This document shows, one piece after another, positions 25,830-33,368 of a DNA stretch of 64,000 nucleotides; the stretch's first letter is position 1, and each line of letters opens with the position of its first letter. Origin of the DNA: Trinickia symbiotica (lineage in GTDB: Bacteria; Pseudomonadota; Gammaproteobacteria; Burkholderiales; Burkholderiaceae); contig NZ_PTIR01000005.1 of the NCBI RefSeq assembly GCF_002934455.1, positions 186,001-250,000 of the forward strand, written 5' to 3'. The notes under the pieces are model-generated. The model did not search any database, had not been told where the DNA came from, and saw only the letters and a list, made by a program, of their open reading frames with translations. Position numbers and translations under genes: made by a program.

Positions 25830-26222
25830 ATGGATAAGCGTGAATCCACGGCAAGCGCGGAGTCGGTTTTATCGACTCTCACGCTGCACAACAACCAAAC
25901 GCTCGCTGTTTCGCTGCCTCGCAACACGCGACTGATAATAACCGAGGGCGCAGTGCGGTTGACGTACGCCGAGCCAACGCTAGATTGGCTCGGCGAGTCA
26001 GCTCCACTCCGATCGCATCTTCTGCACGAAGGCGACACTTATCTCGTCGAGCGATCTCAATACGTGTCCATGACGGGCGCTTCCTCGAGCGGCACAGCCG
26101 TTTTGATCGAGGTCGCCGCCGCGACACACGTCGTCAAACGACTCTACAACTGGTTCGCGCGGTTCTCCGATGCCGGCGTCGCACATGCCGACCAGCGGCA
26201 AAGCCGCGGCGGGCACGCGTAA
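25830..26222 (+). CDS. DUF2917-type small protein
   Basis: 130 residues from the ATG at 25830, with a strong ribosome site (GGAGGG, about 7 nt upstream). The pattern LHNNQTLAVSLPRNTRLIIT, EGAVRLTY and LHEGDTYLVERSQYVSMTG is that of DUF2917, a small cupin-like beta domain common in Burkholderiaceae, often downstream of transporters or regulators. No signal peptide. The 284 bp between tssL and this gene hold no other gene; they contain a GNRA-looped hairpin CCGCTC-GCGA-GAGCGG at 25698-25713. The function is unknown and a link to the T6SS is not shown. Confidence 0.7.
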   Translation: MDKRESTASAESVLSTLTLHNNQTLAVSLPRNTRLIITEGAVRLTYAEPTLDWLGESAPLRSHLLHEGDTYLVERSQYVSMTGASSSGTAVLIEVAAATHVVKRLYNWFARFSDAGVAHADQRQSRGGHA

Positions 26223-26243
26223 GCCGCAAGCGCGGCATCGCTG

Positions 26244-26261
26244 ACGGGCCAACACCCGTCG
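26244..26261. terminator. hairpin between convergent DUF2917 and yfcF genes
   Basis: GACGGG, 6-nt loop, CCCGTC: a perfect 6-bp GC-rich stem in the 57-bp gap between two convergent stops (26222 and 26280). The location fits a bidirectional terminator, but no T-run is visible. Confidence 0.35.
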
Positions 26262-26279
26262 CGCCGAACGTCCCGCCGA

Positions 26280-26915
26280 TCATCCTCGCGGTCGAGCGAC
26301 CCACTGCTGCACGCTTGGCCGCGCCCACTGACGCTCGACATATCGCAACACCTTCGGCGGCACCGGATCGCCGCAGGCAACGAGCCGGTTCAGCATCAGC
26401 GCAAAATCGGTGTCGGCGATGCACCAATCGCCGAACACGCCATGGCGGTCGTCGCGGATCAACCGATCGGCCGCATCGAGCAGCTTGTCGCAGGCGAGCT
26501 GCGCCGGCTCGGACAACGGTTTCACGGGCTCGGGGAAGTAGATCCGGTCCGCCTGTCTTTCACTCTTCAGCGGCATGAAATCGCTGCGAATCCACGCTTG
26601 GAGCTCACGCGCCCGCGCACGCGTCTCGCGATCGGCCGGCAGGACGGCGGCATGACGAGGGGCGGGATAGACTTCCTCGAGATACTCGGCAACCGCCGAT
26701 GATTCGGACAAGGAAAAATCGCCGTGCAGCAGCGTCGGCACGCGGCGTGTCAGCGAGATCTCGCGATAGGCGGAGCTGTGCTGCTGCTTCGCCTTGAGGT
26801 CGACTGTCCGAATCTCGAAGTCGAGTCCCTTTTCTTTCAACACGACGAACGCCGACATCGCGAACGCACTGACGTAATCGGCACCGACGTACAAATAAAT
26901 TGGCGAGGCGTTCAT
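26280..26915 (-). CDS. yfcF: glutathione S-transferase, YfcF type
   Basis: 211 residues. The N-terminal thioredoxin-like domain has FAMSAFVVLKEKGLDFEIRT, TRRVPTLLHGDFSLSESSAV and AEYLEEVYP. The C-terminal helical domain has ARARELQAWIRSDFMPLKSE, FGDWCIADTDFALMLNRLVA and VERQWARPSVQQW. These blocks match E. coli YfcF closely, including SESSA(V/I)AEYLE and the WCIADTD cap. It starts 38 bp after the MFS gene on the same strand with an AGGA site, so it may be the ninth gene of the biosynthetic operon, perhaps protecting against an electrophilic product; that is inference. It could also be an unrelated neighbour. Confidence 0.88.
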   Translation of the reverse strand: MNASPIYLYVGADYVSAFAMSAFVVLKEKGLDFEIRTVDLKAKQQHSSAYREISLTRRVPTLLHGDFSLSESSAVAEYLEEVYPAPRHAAVLPADRETRARARELQAWIRSDFMPLKSERQADRIYFPEPVKPLSEPAQLACDKLLDAADRLIRDDRHGVFGDWCIADTDFALMLNRLVACGDPVPPKVLRYVERQWARPSVQQWVARPRG

Positions 26916-26953
26916 TCAGGATCCTATGTAAAGTTGGGTTGCAGTCACGAAGG

Positions 26954-28204
26954 TCACGGGTACGCGCGCTCGGCAACGGCGGCGCCTTTCCAAAGCACCG
27001 CGATACCGGCGGCCACGATGAGCGCGAGCACGGTCCAGGCGGCGACATAATCGAAGCGGTCGACGATCACGCCGAAAATCGGCGGCATGATGCTGATCGC
27101 GACCATGTTGATCGTCATCGAGAAGCTGATCGTCGAAGCCATGACGGACTTCGGCGCCATTTCGGCGAGCTGCAGCAGATAAAGCGGATACCAGCCGACG
27201 CCGAACAACCCGAGGACGCAAAAGACCGCCGTCAGCGTGGCGTTCGTCGTCCCCGCGGGCATCGCGAGCAGCGCCACCGTCGCTGCGATGCAGACGGCCA
27301 TGCTGAAACCGAGCGAGCGGATCCGTTTCGTCGGCCAGAACTTGTCGCTGACCCACGCGAGTCCGATGCGACCGACGATGCCGAGCCACTGCGAAACGGA
27401 GAACAGCAGTCCCGCCGCAATCGTCGAATAGTGAAAACGTGCCGTGACGAAGGGAATCGCATGCGTCGCGAACGTGTACTGAAACGTGGCCATCACCGCG
27501 CCGGCCGCCATGACAGGCCACACCGCCGAGTGGGCTGCCACGAGCTTGACCGCCGTCGCGAACTTCGGCGGCGCCGCGGCAGGTGCGCCCTGCATCTCGC
27601 GTTCATCGCGATGCAGCACGGCAAACAAGATTCCGCCAACGATACTGATCGCCCCTTGAATCGTGAGCGCCATGGACCATCCATGCACCGTCGCGAAGAG
27701 CGGCAGTGCCATCGCGGCGAGTGCAGTGCCGAGCGGCAAGCCCGCCTGCCGGATCCCCGTCGCCATGCCGCGCTCGTGCGGCGGAAACCAGCGCAGGATT
27801 GCCCGCGTTCCGCCCGGCTGCACCGACGCGTACGAAGTGCCGATCAACGCAAAGAACATCAACAGGACGGCAAAGCTCGTCGAGAGCGCGGACCCCGCGA
27901 ATGCCGCGAGGCCCATCAGCACCATCGTGAAAGCAACGACGTAACGCTCACCGAAACGGTCGATGAGCCAGCCGAGCATCAGCATCGTCACGACTTGCCC
28001 GCCGTTCAGCGCGCTGACCGCGAGTGCCGCCGTCGCTTCGGTCAAATGAAACGCCTTCTGCAACGGCGGAATCAGCGTATAGATGCCCTGCGCCGTAATC
28101 GAGGCGGTGGTTTGCGCGAACGCGGCGACGGCAAGAACGATCCACCGATAGGCGCCGCTGGAGGCAAAGGATCGCCCTGCCGCGTGTTGGCTATTGTGAT
28201 TCAT
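26954..28204 (-). CDS. MFS transporter (putative product exporter)
   Basis: 416 residues with about 12 hydrophobic helices and MFS motifs (GWLIDRFGERYVVAF between helices 2 and 3; GTSYASVQPGGTRAILRWFP; RGMATGIRQAGLPLG). The AWVSDKFWPTKRI loop lies in the second half. It overlaps the cupin gene by 14 bp, so it is co-translated with the biosynthetic genes. Export of the pathway product or uptake of a precursor are both possible. It resembles the oxalate/formate-antiporter-like MFS proteins more than drug:H+ antiporters, judged only by motif impression. Confidence 0.85.
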   Translation of the reverse strand: MNHNSQHAAGRSFASSGAYRWIVLAVAAFAQTTASITAQGIYTLIPPLQKAFHLTEATAALAVSALNGGQVVTMLMLGWLIDRFGERYVVAFTMVLMGLAAFAGSALSTSFAVLLMFFALIGTSYASVQPGGTRAILRWFPPHERGMATGIRQAGLPLGTALAAMALPLFATVHGWSMALTIQGAISIVGGILFAVLHRDEREMQGAPAAAPPKFATAVKLVAAHSAVWPVMAAGAVMATFQYTFATHAIPFVTARFHYSTIAAGLLFSVSQWLGIVGRIGLAWVSDKFWPTKRIRSLGFSMAVCIAATVALLAMPAGTTNATLTAVFCVLGLFGVGWYPLYLLQLAEMAPKSVMASTISFSMTINMVAISIMPPIFGVIVDRFDYVAAWTVLALIVAAGIAVLWKGAAVAERAYP

Positions 28205-28739
28205 CTAGTTGGCCCTCTATTATCGTTTTCGTTACCCCGTGACCGACGCTGTCGTCGAGCACGCCCTCAGGTTCCGAGGCCTTCAGATTGCCAAGACTCT
28301 TCTGCTGAGGCAAGTTGCTCATGCTGAAAAGCACGAGCGCCTCGTCCGCATCGCAATGAAATGCGTGCATGCACCAAGCCGGAACGATAAGGACGTCGCG
28401 TGGCGCGAGTCGCACGGGCTCCTCGTGCTCGCCGACATGAGCGACGCCGCTACCTGATTGAACGATGAACAGATGCCACCAGGCATGCGCGTGCGGCCGC
28501 GTCGACTCATGCGGCGGCACAACCTGGACGTTGATGGCCATGCCGGGCACGATCTCGCACCCGGCCGCCGTGCCATCGCGCGTGAGCGTGAACGTGCCGC
28601 GCTCGCCGTGCCGCGCCGCCGCCAGCGACTTGGCCGTCTGCGGCCACGGCCACACGACCGCCTGCTCCGGCACATCGGCGAAATGGTCGCGGTACTGGCC
28701 GTAATCGAAGAGTCGCCCCTCGGTGACGGAATGCGTCAT
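28191..28739 (-). CDS. single-domain cupin protein
   Basis: 182 residues. A beta-barrel cupin core is visible: VVPPHESTRPHAHAWWHLFI (metal-binding His residues in RPHAHAWWH), SGSGVAHVGEHEEPVRLAPR and a second His block VPAWCMHAFHCD. Such proteins may be oxygenases, isomerases or sensors. The gene overlaps the upstream hydrolase by 4 bp (ATGA) and the MFS gene by 14 bp, so it is an integral member of the operon. The substrate is unknown. Small cupins also occur beside AurF-type N-oxygenases in diazeniumdiolate pathways such as ham in Burkholderia, as I recall it. Confidence 0.82.
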   Translation of the reverse strand: MTHSVTEGRLFDYGQYRDHFADVPEQAVVWPWPQTAKSLAAARHGERGTFTLTRDGTAAGCEIVPGMAINVQVVPPHESTRPHAHAWWHLFIVQSGSGVAHVGEHEEPVRLAPRDVLIVPAWCMHAFHCDADEALVLFSMSNLPQQKSLGNLKASEPEGVLDDSVGHGVTKTIIEGQLDESQ

Positions 28740-29587
28740 ATCGTCGACTCCTCGACAAGAGCGGACTGGGTCGCATCGGTCAGCGGATCCTCATGCAAGC
28801 AGAACGTATCGGGATCGCCGCGCAACGCCGGAAACGTCGTCGCCACGAGCGGATCATGGCCAGGGATGACATGCTCCGGACTCTCGGCGAGCGCATCGAT
28901 CGTTTCGAATGCGTCGAGCACCTTGGCGAGGTCATGCAGGATCGGAAACGGGCGACGTCCGCGCACGTTGGCCCATAGGTGCGCCGCGTCCGAGGCGAGC
29001 ACCAGATTGCCGCGGCGCGTCGCCACACGCACGACCTGGCTTCCCGGCGTATGGCCGCCGACGAGGCAAAGCTCGATGCCGGGCGCGAGCGTGACCGTGC
29101 CCTCGTGCACGACAAGCCGTCCATCATGGAGTATGCCGACCGCCTGCATCACGTCGTCGCGTTCATAAATCTTGGCGAGCTGCCTGTGCCGCATTTCGGC
29201 GCCGGTACAGAACCGCAGCTCGGCGCCCTGCACGTGCACGCGCGCATTCGGGAACAGCGCGAGGTTGCCCGCATGATCCCAATGCAAGTGCGTCACCACG
29301 ATATCCCGGACGGTCGACGGATCGATGTCCAATGCGGCCAGCGCTTCACCCACCGAGCGTTTCATCTGGCGCTCGCGCCGGATCCCGGTCGATAGCGGGA
29401 ATGCCGTATCGACGACGATCGTTCGCTCGTCGTTGCGAATCACCCAGAAGAAGTAATCGAGCGGCATCGATGCGTCCGGCGGACCGCAGCATGCATCGAA
29501 AAAGAAGTTCTCGCGGGCCGTGCGATGCGCGTTGCTGCCGATCCGTAGGGCGTATACCTCGTATTGGGATGTTTTGGATTCCTTCAT
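28736..29587 (-). CDS. metallo-beta-lactamase-fold hydrolase (lactonase-like)
   Basis: 283 residues from the ATG at 29587 (MKESKTSQYEVYALRIG), which has a GGA site. The zinc motif is HLHWDHAG, with later metal ligands in LVGGHTPGSQ, ASDAAHLW and VIPGHDP. The layout YFFWVIRNDERTIVVDTAFP ... HLHWDHAG is that of the AttM/AiiB lactonase branch. Annotation pipelines call these N-acyl homoserine lactonases, but the setting in a biosynthetic operon suggests hydrolysis of a pathway lactone or ester. The frame is open to 29620 but without a good start there. Confidence 0.85.
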   Translation of the reverse strand: MKESKTSQYEVYALRIGSNAHRTARENFFFDACCGPPDASMPLDYFFWVIRNDERTIVVDTAFPLSTGIRRERQMKRSVGEALAALDIDPSTVRDIVVTHLHWDHAGNLALFPNARVHVQGAELRFCTGAEMRHRQLAKIYERDDVMQAVGILHDGRLVVHEGTVTLAPGIELCLVGGHTPGSQVVRVATRRGNLVLASDAAHLWANVRGRRPFPILHDLAKVLDAFETIDALAESPEHVIPGHDPLVATTFPALRGDPDTFCLHEDPLTDATQSALVEESTI

Positions 29588-29623
29588 TTTTTCCAGAGTC
29601 CTTGAAACGGTTGTCCGCACTTG

Positions 29624-30586
29624 TCAGTGCGCCTGTGCGTGCAACGCGGCCGGCTTTTTGTTGGCTGTGCTGTCGGAAAAATCGAACTCGAGCTCGCCGA
29701 GAATCCCGAGCTCGTCCGCGAGCCGATAGAGTCCGCTGTAGTCGCGCGTCAGCGCGCTTTGCGCACCGGGTTGCCGCGCATCGAGAACGATCTCGGTCGC
29801 ATTCGGCACGCCGAGTTGCCGTAGGATCGCTTCCCACATGGAGAAGTCCTGCGCGACAAAGGCACGCAGTGCGACGGGCAAGGTCGCAACGAAAAACGTC
29901 TTTTGTTTCGCCGTCAGCCGGTGAAAAATCACCTTGCTGATTTCGCCGAGCGTCTTGCTGTGCGCGTACTCATCGCGGTTGTGCATTTGCGCGACGCTTC
30001 GGTTGAGCGGCTGAATCGTTTCGTCGTCGGCCAGGATGTCGAGAAACGCATTGACGCTGATTTCGGCCACCGTTGCGAATACGACGCCCGCGAGCTGCTT
30101 TTCCCACGGCTCGACGAGCTGCCGCTTCAGCCTCTCGAGCTCGCGGTAGGTGACCGACATCGGCAAGTCCATGTCGAGCTCGATCTTGCGCTCACGCCGC
30201 GTGCGCTGAATCGCGTTCAGGTGCATGAGCGTGTGATAGTGCTCATCGACGAGCGTTTGCCGAATCGATTCGGTGAAAACCCAAGCGTCTCCCGCCAGGA
30301 TCTCGCTCGCGAGATAGTTGAGCGCGGGATTCACGACGTGATCCTCGGCGGCGACCGTGCGGCGGTTGTAGCCGATCCACCCCCACGTCAGGATGGCCTG
30401 TTTCAGGGGAGCGTCGAGCCGCTCGATCGCTTCGTGCGTGTAGAACGGCACGAGCGCGACCGGATAATCCGGCTTCTCGGCATCGAATTGGCCGCTCGCG
30501 CGAAACCGCTCTATATCGCAGACTGTCGCCCTGCGCGGCCAGCCTTGGTTCAACTGGGCGATCAGTGCCGTGTTCGCATTCTTCAT
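29624..30586 (-). CDS. AurF-type diiron N-oxygenase
   Basis: 320 residues from the ATG at 30586 (GAGGA, 8-nt spacing). The AurF diiron ligand set is fully present with matching spacing: Glu81 (AAEDHVVNP), Glu115 and His118 (VDEHYHTLMH), Glu175 (ATVAEISVNAF), and His202, Glu206 and His209 (HNRDEYAHS). AurF oxidises an arylamine to a nitro group. Relatives such as CmlI and the HamC/MgoC-type enzymes of fragin/valdiazen and leudiazen pathways oxidise other amines. Here the neighbours are amino-acid enzymes, so an aliphatic amine, perhaps a beta-amino acid, is the likely substrate; that is inference. It lies 20 bp after the TauD-like gene. No NRPS is nearby. Confidence 0.9.
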   Translation of the reverse strand: MKNANTALIAQLNQGWPRRATVCDIERFRASGQFDAEKPDYPVALVPFYTHEAIERLDAPLKQAILTWGWIGYNRRTVAAEDHVVNPALNYLASEILAGDAWVFTESIRQTLVDEHYHTLMHLNAIQRTRRERKIELDMDLPMSVTYRELERLKRQLVEPWEKQLAGVVFATVAEISVNAFLDILADDETIQPLNRSVAQMHNRDEYAHSKTLGEISKVIFHRLTAKQKTFFVATLPVALRAFVAQDFSMWEAILRQLGVPNATEIVLDARQPGAQSALTRDYSGLYRLADELGILGELEFDFSDSTANKKPAALHAQAH

Positions 30587-30606
30587 GGGTGAATTCCTCT
30601 TCAACG

Positions 30607-31398
30607 CTATTGCAGCCAATAGCGCGTCAAATGCCGCGCGGGATCCGAATAGGTGCTGCGCGCGTGAATCAGCCGATGGTTGTCCCAAATCATCAAGTGA
30701 CCATCGGGGATCAGGACGGGCACCGCTTCAGATTCGAAGTAGGATGCGGCGAGCATCGCGAGGCGCACGAGCGGATCGCGGCTGGCGCTTGCGCGTCGCG
30801 TCGAGGCGACGCTCGTTGCGCCGCTTGAAACACCACTCAATGCCGCTTCCGAAGGATTGACGTCGCCGTAGAGAAACTGGTTGTAGCTGAAGCGGAAGAT
30901 CGGACGATCGCCGCTCGCGCTGGCATCGATGATCGGCACCGTGAGCGTCTGTCTGCGCGCCGTGCCGGGCGCCAATGTCGCCGCGAATTGCACGGGCCTT
31001 TCGTGGACGTACCGCTGCAGCTCGGCATCGAGAGAGCGCACGAACGTCATGCCATCGGCCAGTCGCGTATGGCCTTCTCCGCAGCGCGCCTGACGGTGGC
31101 AATGCAGCGCAAGATAGTGCGGCGGCGGGTTGCCGACAGGCACTTCGGTATGCGGGCCGATCGCGTTGCGGCTCTGCGAATACGGCAGCTTCTCGAAGCC
31201 GGGCCTCATCGTGACTTCCCAGGTGTCCTCGCCGTTGTATTGCGGCACGATGGCCCCGAACCGTCCGAGCGCCGCGCGCACACCGCCCTCGAGCAACGCG
31301 GGCGCGAGGACGGTCCAGCCTTGCCGGCTCAGCGCTTCGTGTGCCGCATCGAACGTCGTTGCGGTTTCGATGTCGTCGATTGCGATCGATTCATTCAT
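30607..31398 (-). CDS. TauD/clavaminate-type Fe(II)/2-oxoglutarate oxygenase
   Basis: 263 residues from the ATG at 31398, preceded by AGGAG at 8 nt. The iron site is HTE (His83-Glu85, in AIGPHTEVPVGNPPP) with the distal His near 245 (DNHRLIHARSTYSD) and the 2-oxoglutarate Arg near 255-259 (RHLTRYWL). The HxE rather than HxD form is seen in clavaminate-synthase-like members. Expected chemistry is hydroxylation, desaturation or cyclisation of an amino-acid-like substrate. The gene overlaps the aminotransferase by 8 bp. Confidence 0.87.
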   Translation of the reverse strand: MNESIAIDDIETATTFDAAHEALSRQGWTVLAPALLEGGVRAALGRFGAIVPQYNGEDTWEVTMRPGFEKLPYSQSRNAIGPHTEVPVGNPPPHYLALHCHRQARCGEGHTRLADGMTFVRSLDAELQRYVHERPVQFAATLAPGTARRQTLTVPIIDASASGDRPIFRFSYNQFLYGDVNPSEAALSGVSSGATSVASTRRASASRDPLVRLAMLAASYFESEAVPVLIPDGHLMIWDNHRLIHARSTYSDPARHLTRYWLQ

Positions 31399-32296
31399 GG
31401 GCGAGAGCTCCTTCAACTTGATTGACTCGTTCCGAATACGCGCCCATCAAATCGAATGTGATGGTCGAGGGCTGGTACGCGTGAGCATCGATGCGCCCCA
31501 CCGGGCAAACCTCCGCGGCCGTGCCTGTGAGGAAGCATTCGCTGAAAGAATCGAGTTCATCGGGAAACATCGGGCGCTCGACGACTTCGATGCCCCGCTC
31601 GCGCGCGAGGTCGATCACGGTCCTCCGCGTAATGCCGTCGAGGAAGCAGTCGGGCGTCGGCGTATGCAGGACGCCATCACGGACGAAGAAGATGTTGGCG
31701 CTCGTTGCCTCGGCGATCTGTCCGCGCCAGTCGAGCATCAGCGCATCGTGAAATCCGTTCGCCTCGGCCTGATGCTTGCAAAGCGTCGCGATCATGTAGT
31801 GGCTCGACGCCTTGGCCTCATAGGGGCTCGAGACCGGCGGCGGCCGGCGCCATTTCGCCGTCTGCAGCGCAATCCCTTTCTCTTTGGCGGCCGGATCGAA
31901 ATAGCTGGGCCAGCTCCAGCAAGCGAGCGCGACATGAATGCGGGTTGCGCGCGCGGACGTCGAGATCTGCTCCGAGCCACGCCAGGCGATGGGCCTCACA
32001 TAGCCGTTGACGATCTCGTTGCGTTCGATGAGCTCTGCCGTAGCCGCTTCGAGTTCTTCCTTGGCGTAGGGAATCGCGAAATCGAGCATCTGCGCGGAGC
32101 GATAGAGCCGGTCCGTATGTGCGCGCAACCGGAACACGCTGCCCGAGTAGACTCGCTCGCCCTCGTATACGCAGCTCGCATAGTGCAGACCGTGCGTCAG
32201 CACATGGATCCGGGCGCTCTTCCATTCGACGAAACGGCCGTCGAGCCATATCGTGCCCTCGCGCTGGTCGAAGGGAACGTTCGGAGCGGTCGTCAT
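31391..32296 (-). CDS. fold-type IV aminotransferase (branched-chain type)
   Basis: 301 residues of the IlvE fold: IWLDGRFVEWKSARIHVLTH, HGLHYASCVYEGERVY, the PLP-lysine region YEAKASSHYMIATLCKHQAE, ALMLDWRGQIAEATSANIFF, DGITRRTVIDLA and CFLTGTAAEVCPV. It resembles branched-chain aminotransferases but sits in the cluster, not with ilv or leu genes. It probably acts on a pathway keto acid or amine. Coupled at both ends: 4-bp overlap with the dehydrogenase upstream and 8-bp with the oxygenase downstream. Confidence 0.9.
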   Translation of the reverse strand: MTTAPNVPFDQREGTIWLDGRFVEWKSARIHVLTHGLHYASCVYEGERVYSGSVFRLRAHTDRLYRSAQMLDFAIPYAKEELEAATAELIERNEIVNGYVRPIAWRGSEQISTSARATRIHVALACWSWPSYFDPAAKEKGIALQTAKWRRPPPVSSPYEAKASSHYMIATLCKHQAEANGFHDALMLDWRGQIAEATSANIFFVRDGVLHTPTPDCFLDGITRRTVIDLARERGIEVVERPMFPDELDSFSECFLTGTAAEVCPVGRIDAHAYQPSTITFDLMGAYSERVNQVEGALAHE

Positions 32297-33366
32297 GCCA
32301 CCTCCTTTTGCAATGCTTCGTTGTCCGAAAGGATTCGTGAAAGACCAAGGCGCCTTGCCTCATCAGCGAGGCTTCGCGCCTCGTCGGCATTCAAGGGAAT
32401 CCCCATGCTGGTGCGGCTTGCGGCGGACGCTTTTTGTGGATCTCCGGCTACGAGCACTTGCTCGCCGTCGACGGAAGGGGTCCGGCGAATCGTCTCCATC
32501 AGATCCGACACGTTCTGTCTGAAGCGATCGAGCGAGCCGAACCGGGCGGGATCGATCGCAATCAGGCAGTGACCGATCTGCCGGCCGCGGTCGTAAGGCT
32601 CGGCGTCGAGATGCGAAAGCTCGTGATCGAGCGGCATCGAGGCCAGCAGACAACTCAGGATCTGCACCATCATCGCGAGTCCCTGCCCCTTGTAGCCGCC
32701 GAGCGGCGAGAGCGCTGCGACGCGCGACGGGTCGCCGGCCGGCCGACCATCCGCATCGAGCGCCCAACCGGGCGGCAGCGCGAGGCCGTTGCGCCGGTAG
32801 TGCTTCACTTGCGAGTACGAAATCTGGCTCGTCGCCATGTCGAAGAGATAGAGGTCGTCCGCGCACGCGGGCGCGACGAAGCAGATCGGGTTCGTGCCGA
32901 ACATTGCGCGCTTTCCGCTGAACGGGGCCATGCGCGCGGCCGCGCTCGTCGTGACCATGCCGATCAGCCCTCGCTTGCCGATCAGCTCGCCATACACGGA
33001 AGCGGCGCCGAAGTGATTCGAGTTCGCGACGGCGACGACACCGACGCCATGCTCGCTCGCCAGGTCGCTCGCCAGCTCGGCCGCATACGTGCCCGCCACG
33101 ACGCCGAGCGCGCCGTCAGCATCGACGAGCGCGGTGCCGCCGGATTGCCGCATTGTCCGCATGACCGGGCACGGATTGCTGCGCCCTTCGTCGAGCTCAC
33201 GCAAATAGAGCGGCAGCAGGCGCAGGCCGTGCGTGTCGATGCCCATCAACGAGGTGCGCGTCAGCGCGCGTGCGAACCAACTCGCGTGCTGCGCGCCAAC
33301 GCCGCGCGCCAACGCCGCTTTTTCACAGAGCTCGTGGAGCTCATCGGATTGGATATAGGTCGTCAT
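32293..33366 (-). CDS. LDH2-family NAD(P)H dehydrogenase (malate/lactate/ureidoglycolate type)
   Basis: 357 residues from the ATG at 33366. Hallmarks: SLMGIDTHGLRLLPLYLREL (catalytic-site His), VVAVANSNHFGAASVYGELI, MVTTSAAARMAPFSGKRAMF, GTNPICFVAPA and SPLGGYKGQGLAMMVQ. The family includes malate, ureidoglycolate and sulfolactate dehydrogenases and also delta1-piperideine-2-carboxylate reductases, so it may reduce a cyclic imine formed from a diamino acid or a 2-keto acid made by the adjacent aminotransferase. It begins 2 bp after the aminomutase stop. Lysine-type ring chemistry is a hypothesis. Confidence 0.88.
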   Translation of the reverse strand: MTTYIQSDELHELCEKAALARGVGAQHASWFARALTRTSLMGIDTHGLRLLPLYLRELDEGRSNPCPVMRTMRQSGGTALVDADGALGVVAGTYAAELASDLASEHGVGVVAVANSNHFGAASVYGELIGKRGLIGMVTTSAAARMAPFSGKRAMFGTNPICFVAPACADDLYLFDMATSQISYSQVKHYRRNGLALPPGWALDADGRPAGDPSRVAALSPLGGYKGQGLAMMVQILSCLLASMPLDHELSHLDAEPYDRGRQIGHCLIAIDPARFGSLDRFRQNVSDLMETIRRTPSVDGEQVLVAGDPQKASAASRTSMGIPLNADEARSLADEARRLGLSRILSDNEALQKEVA

Positions 33367-33368
33367 GA

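Noticed and set aside
28736-29587. Quorum-quenching N-acyl homoserine lactonase
   Set aside because: The motif set only shows an MBL-fold hydrolase of that branch; operon context points to a pathway role, so the signalling label is not supported.
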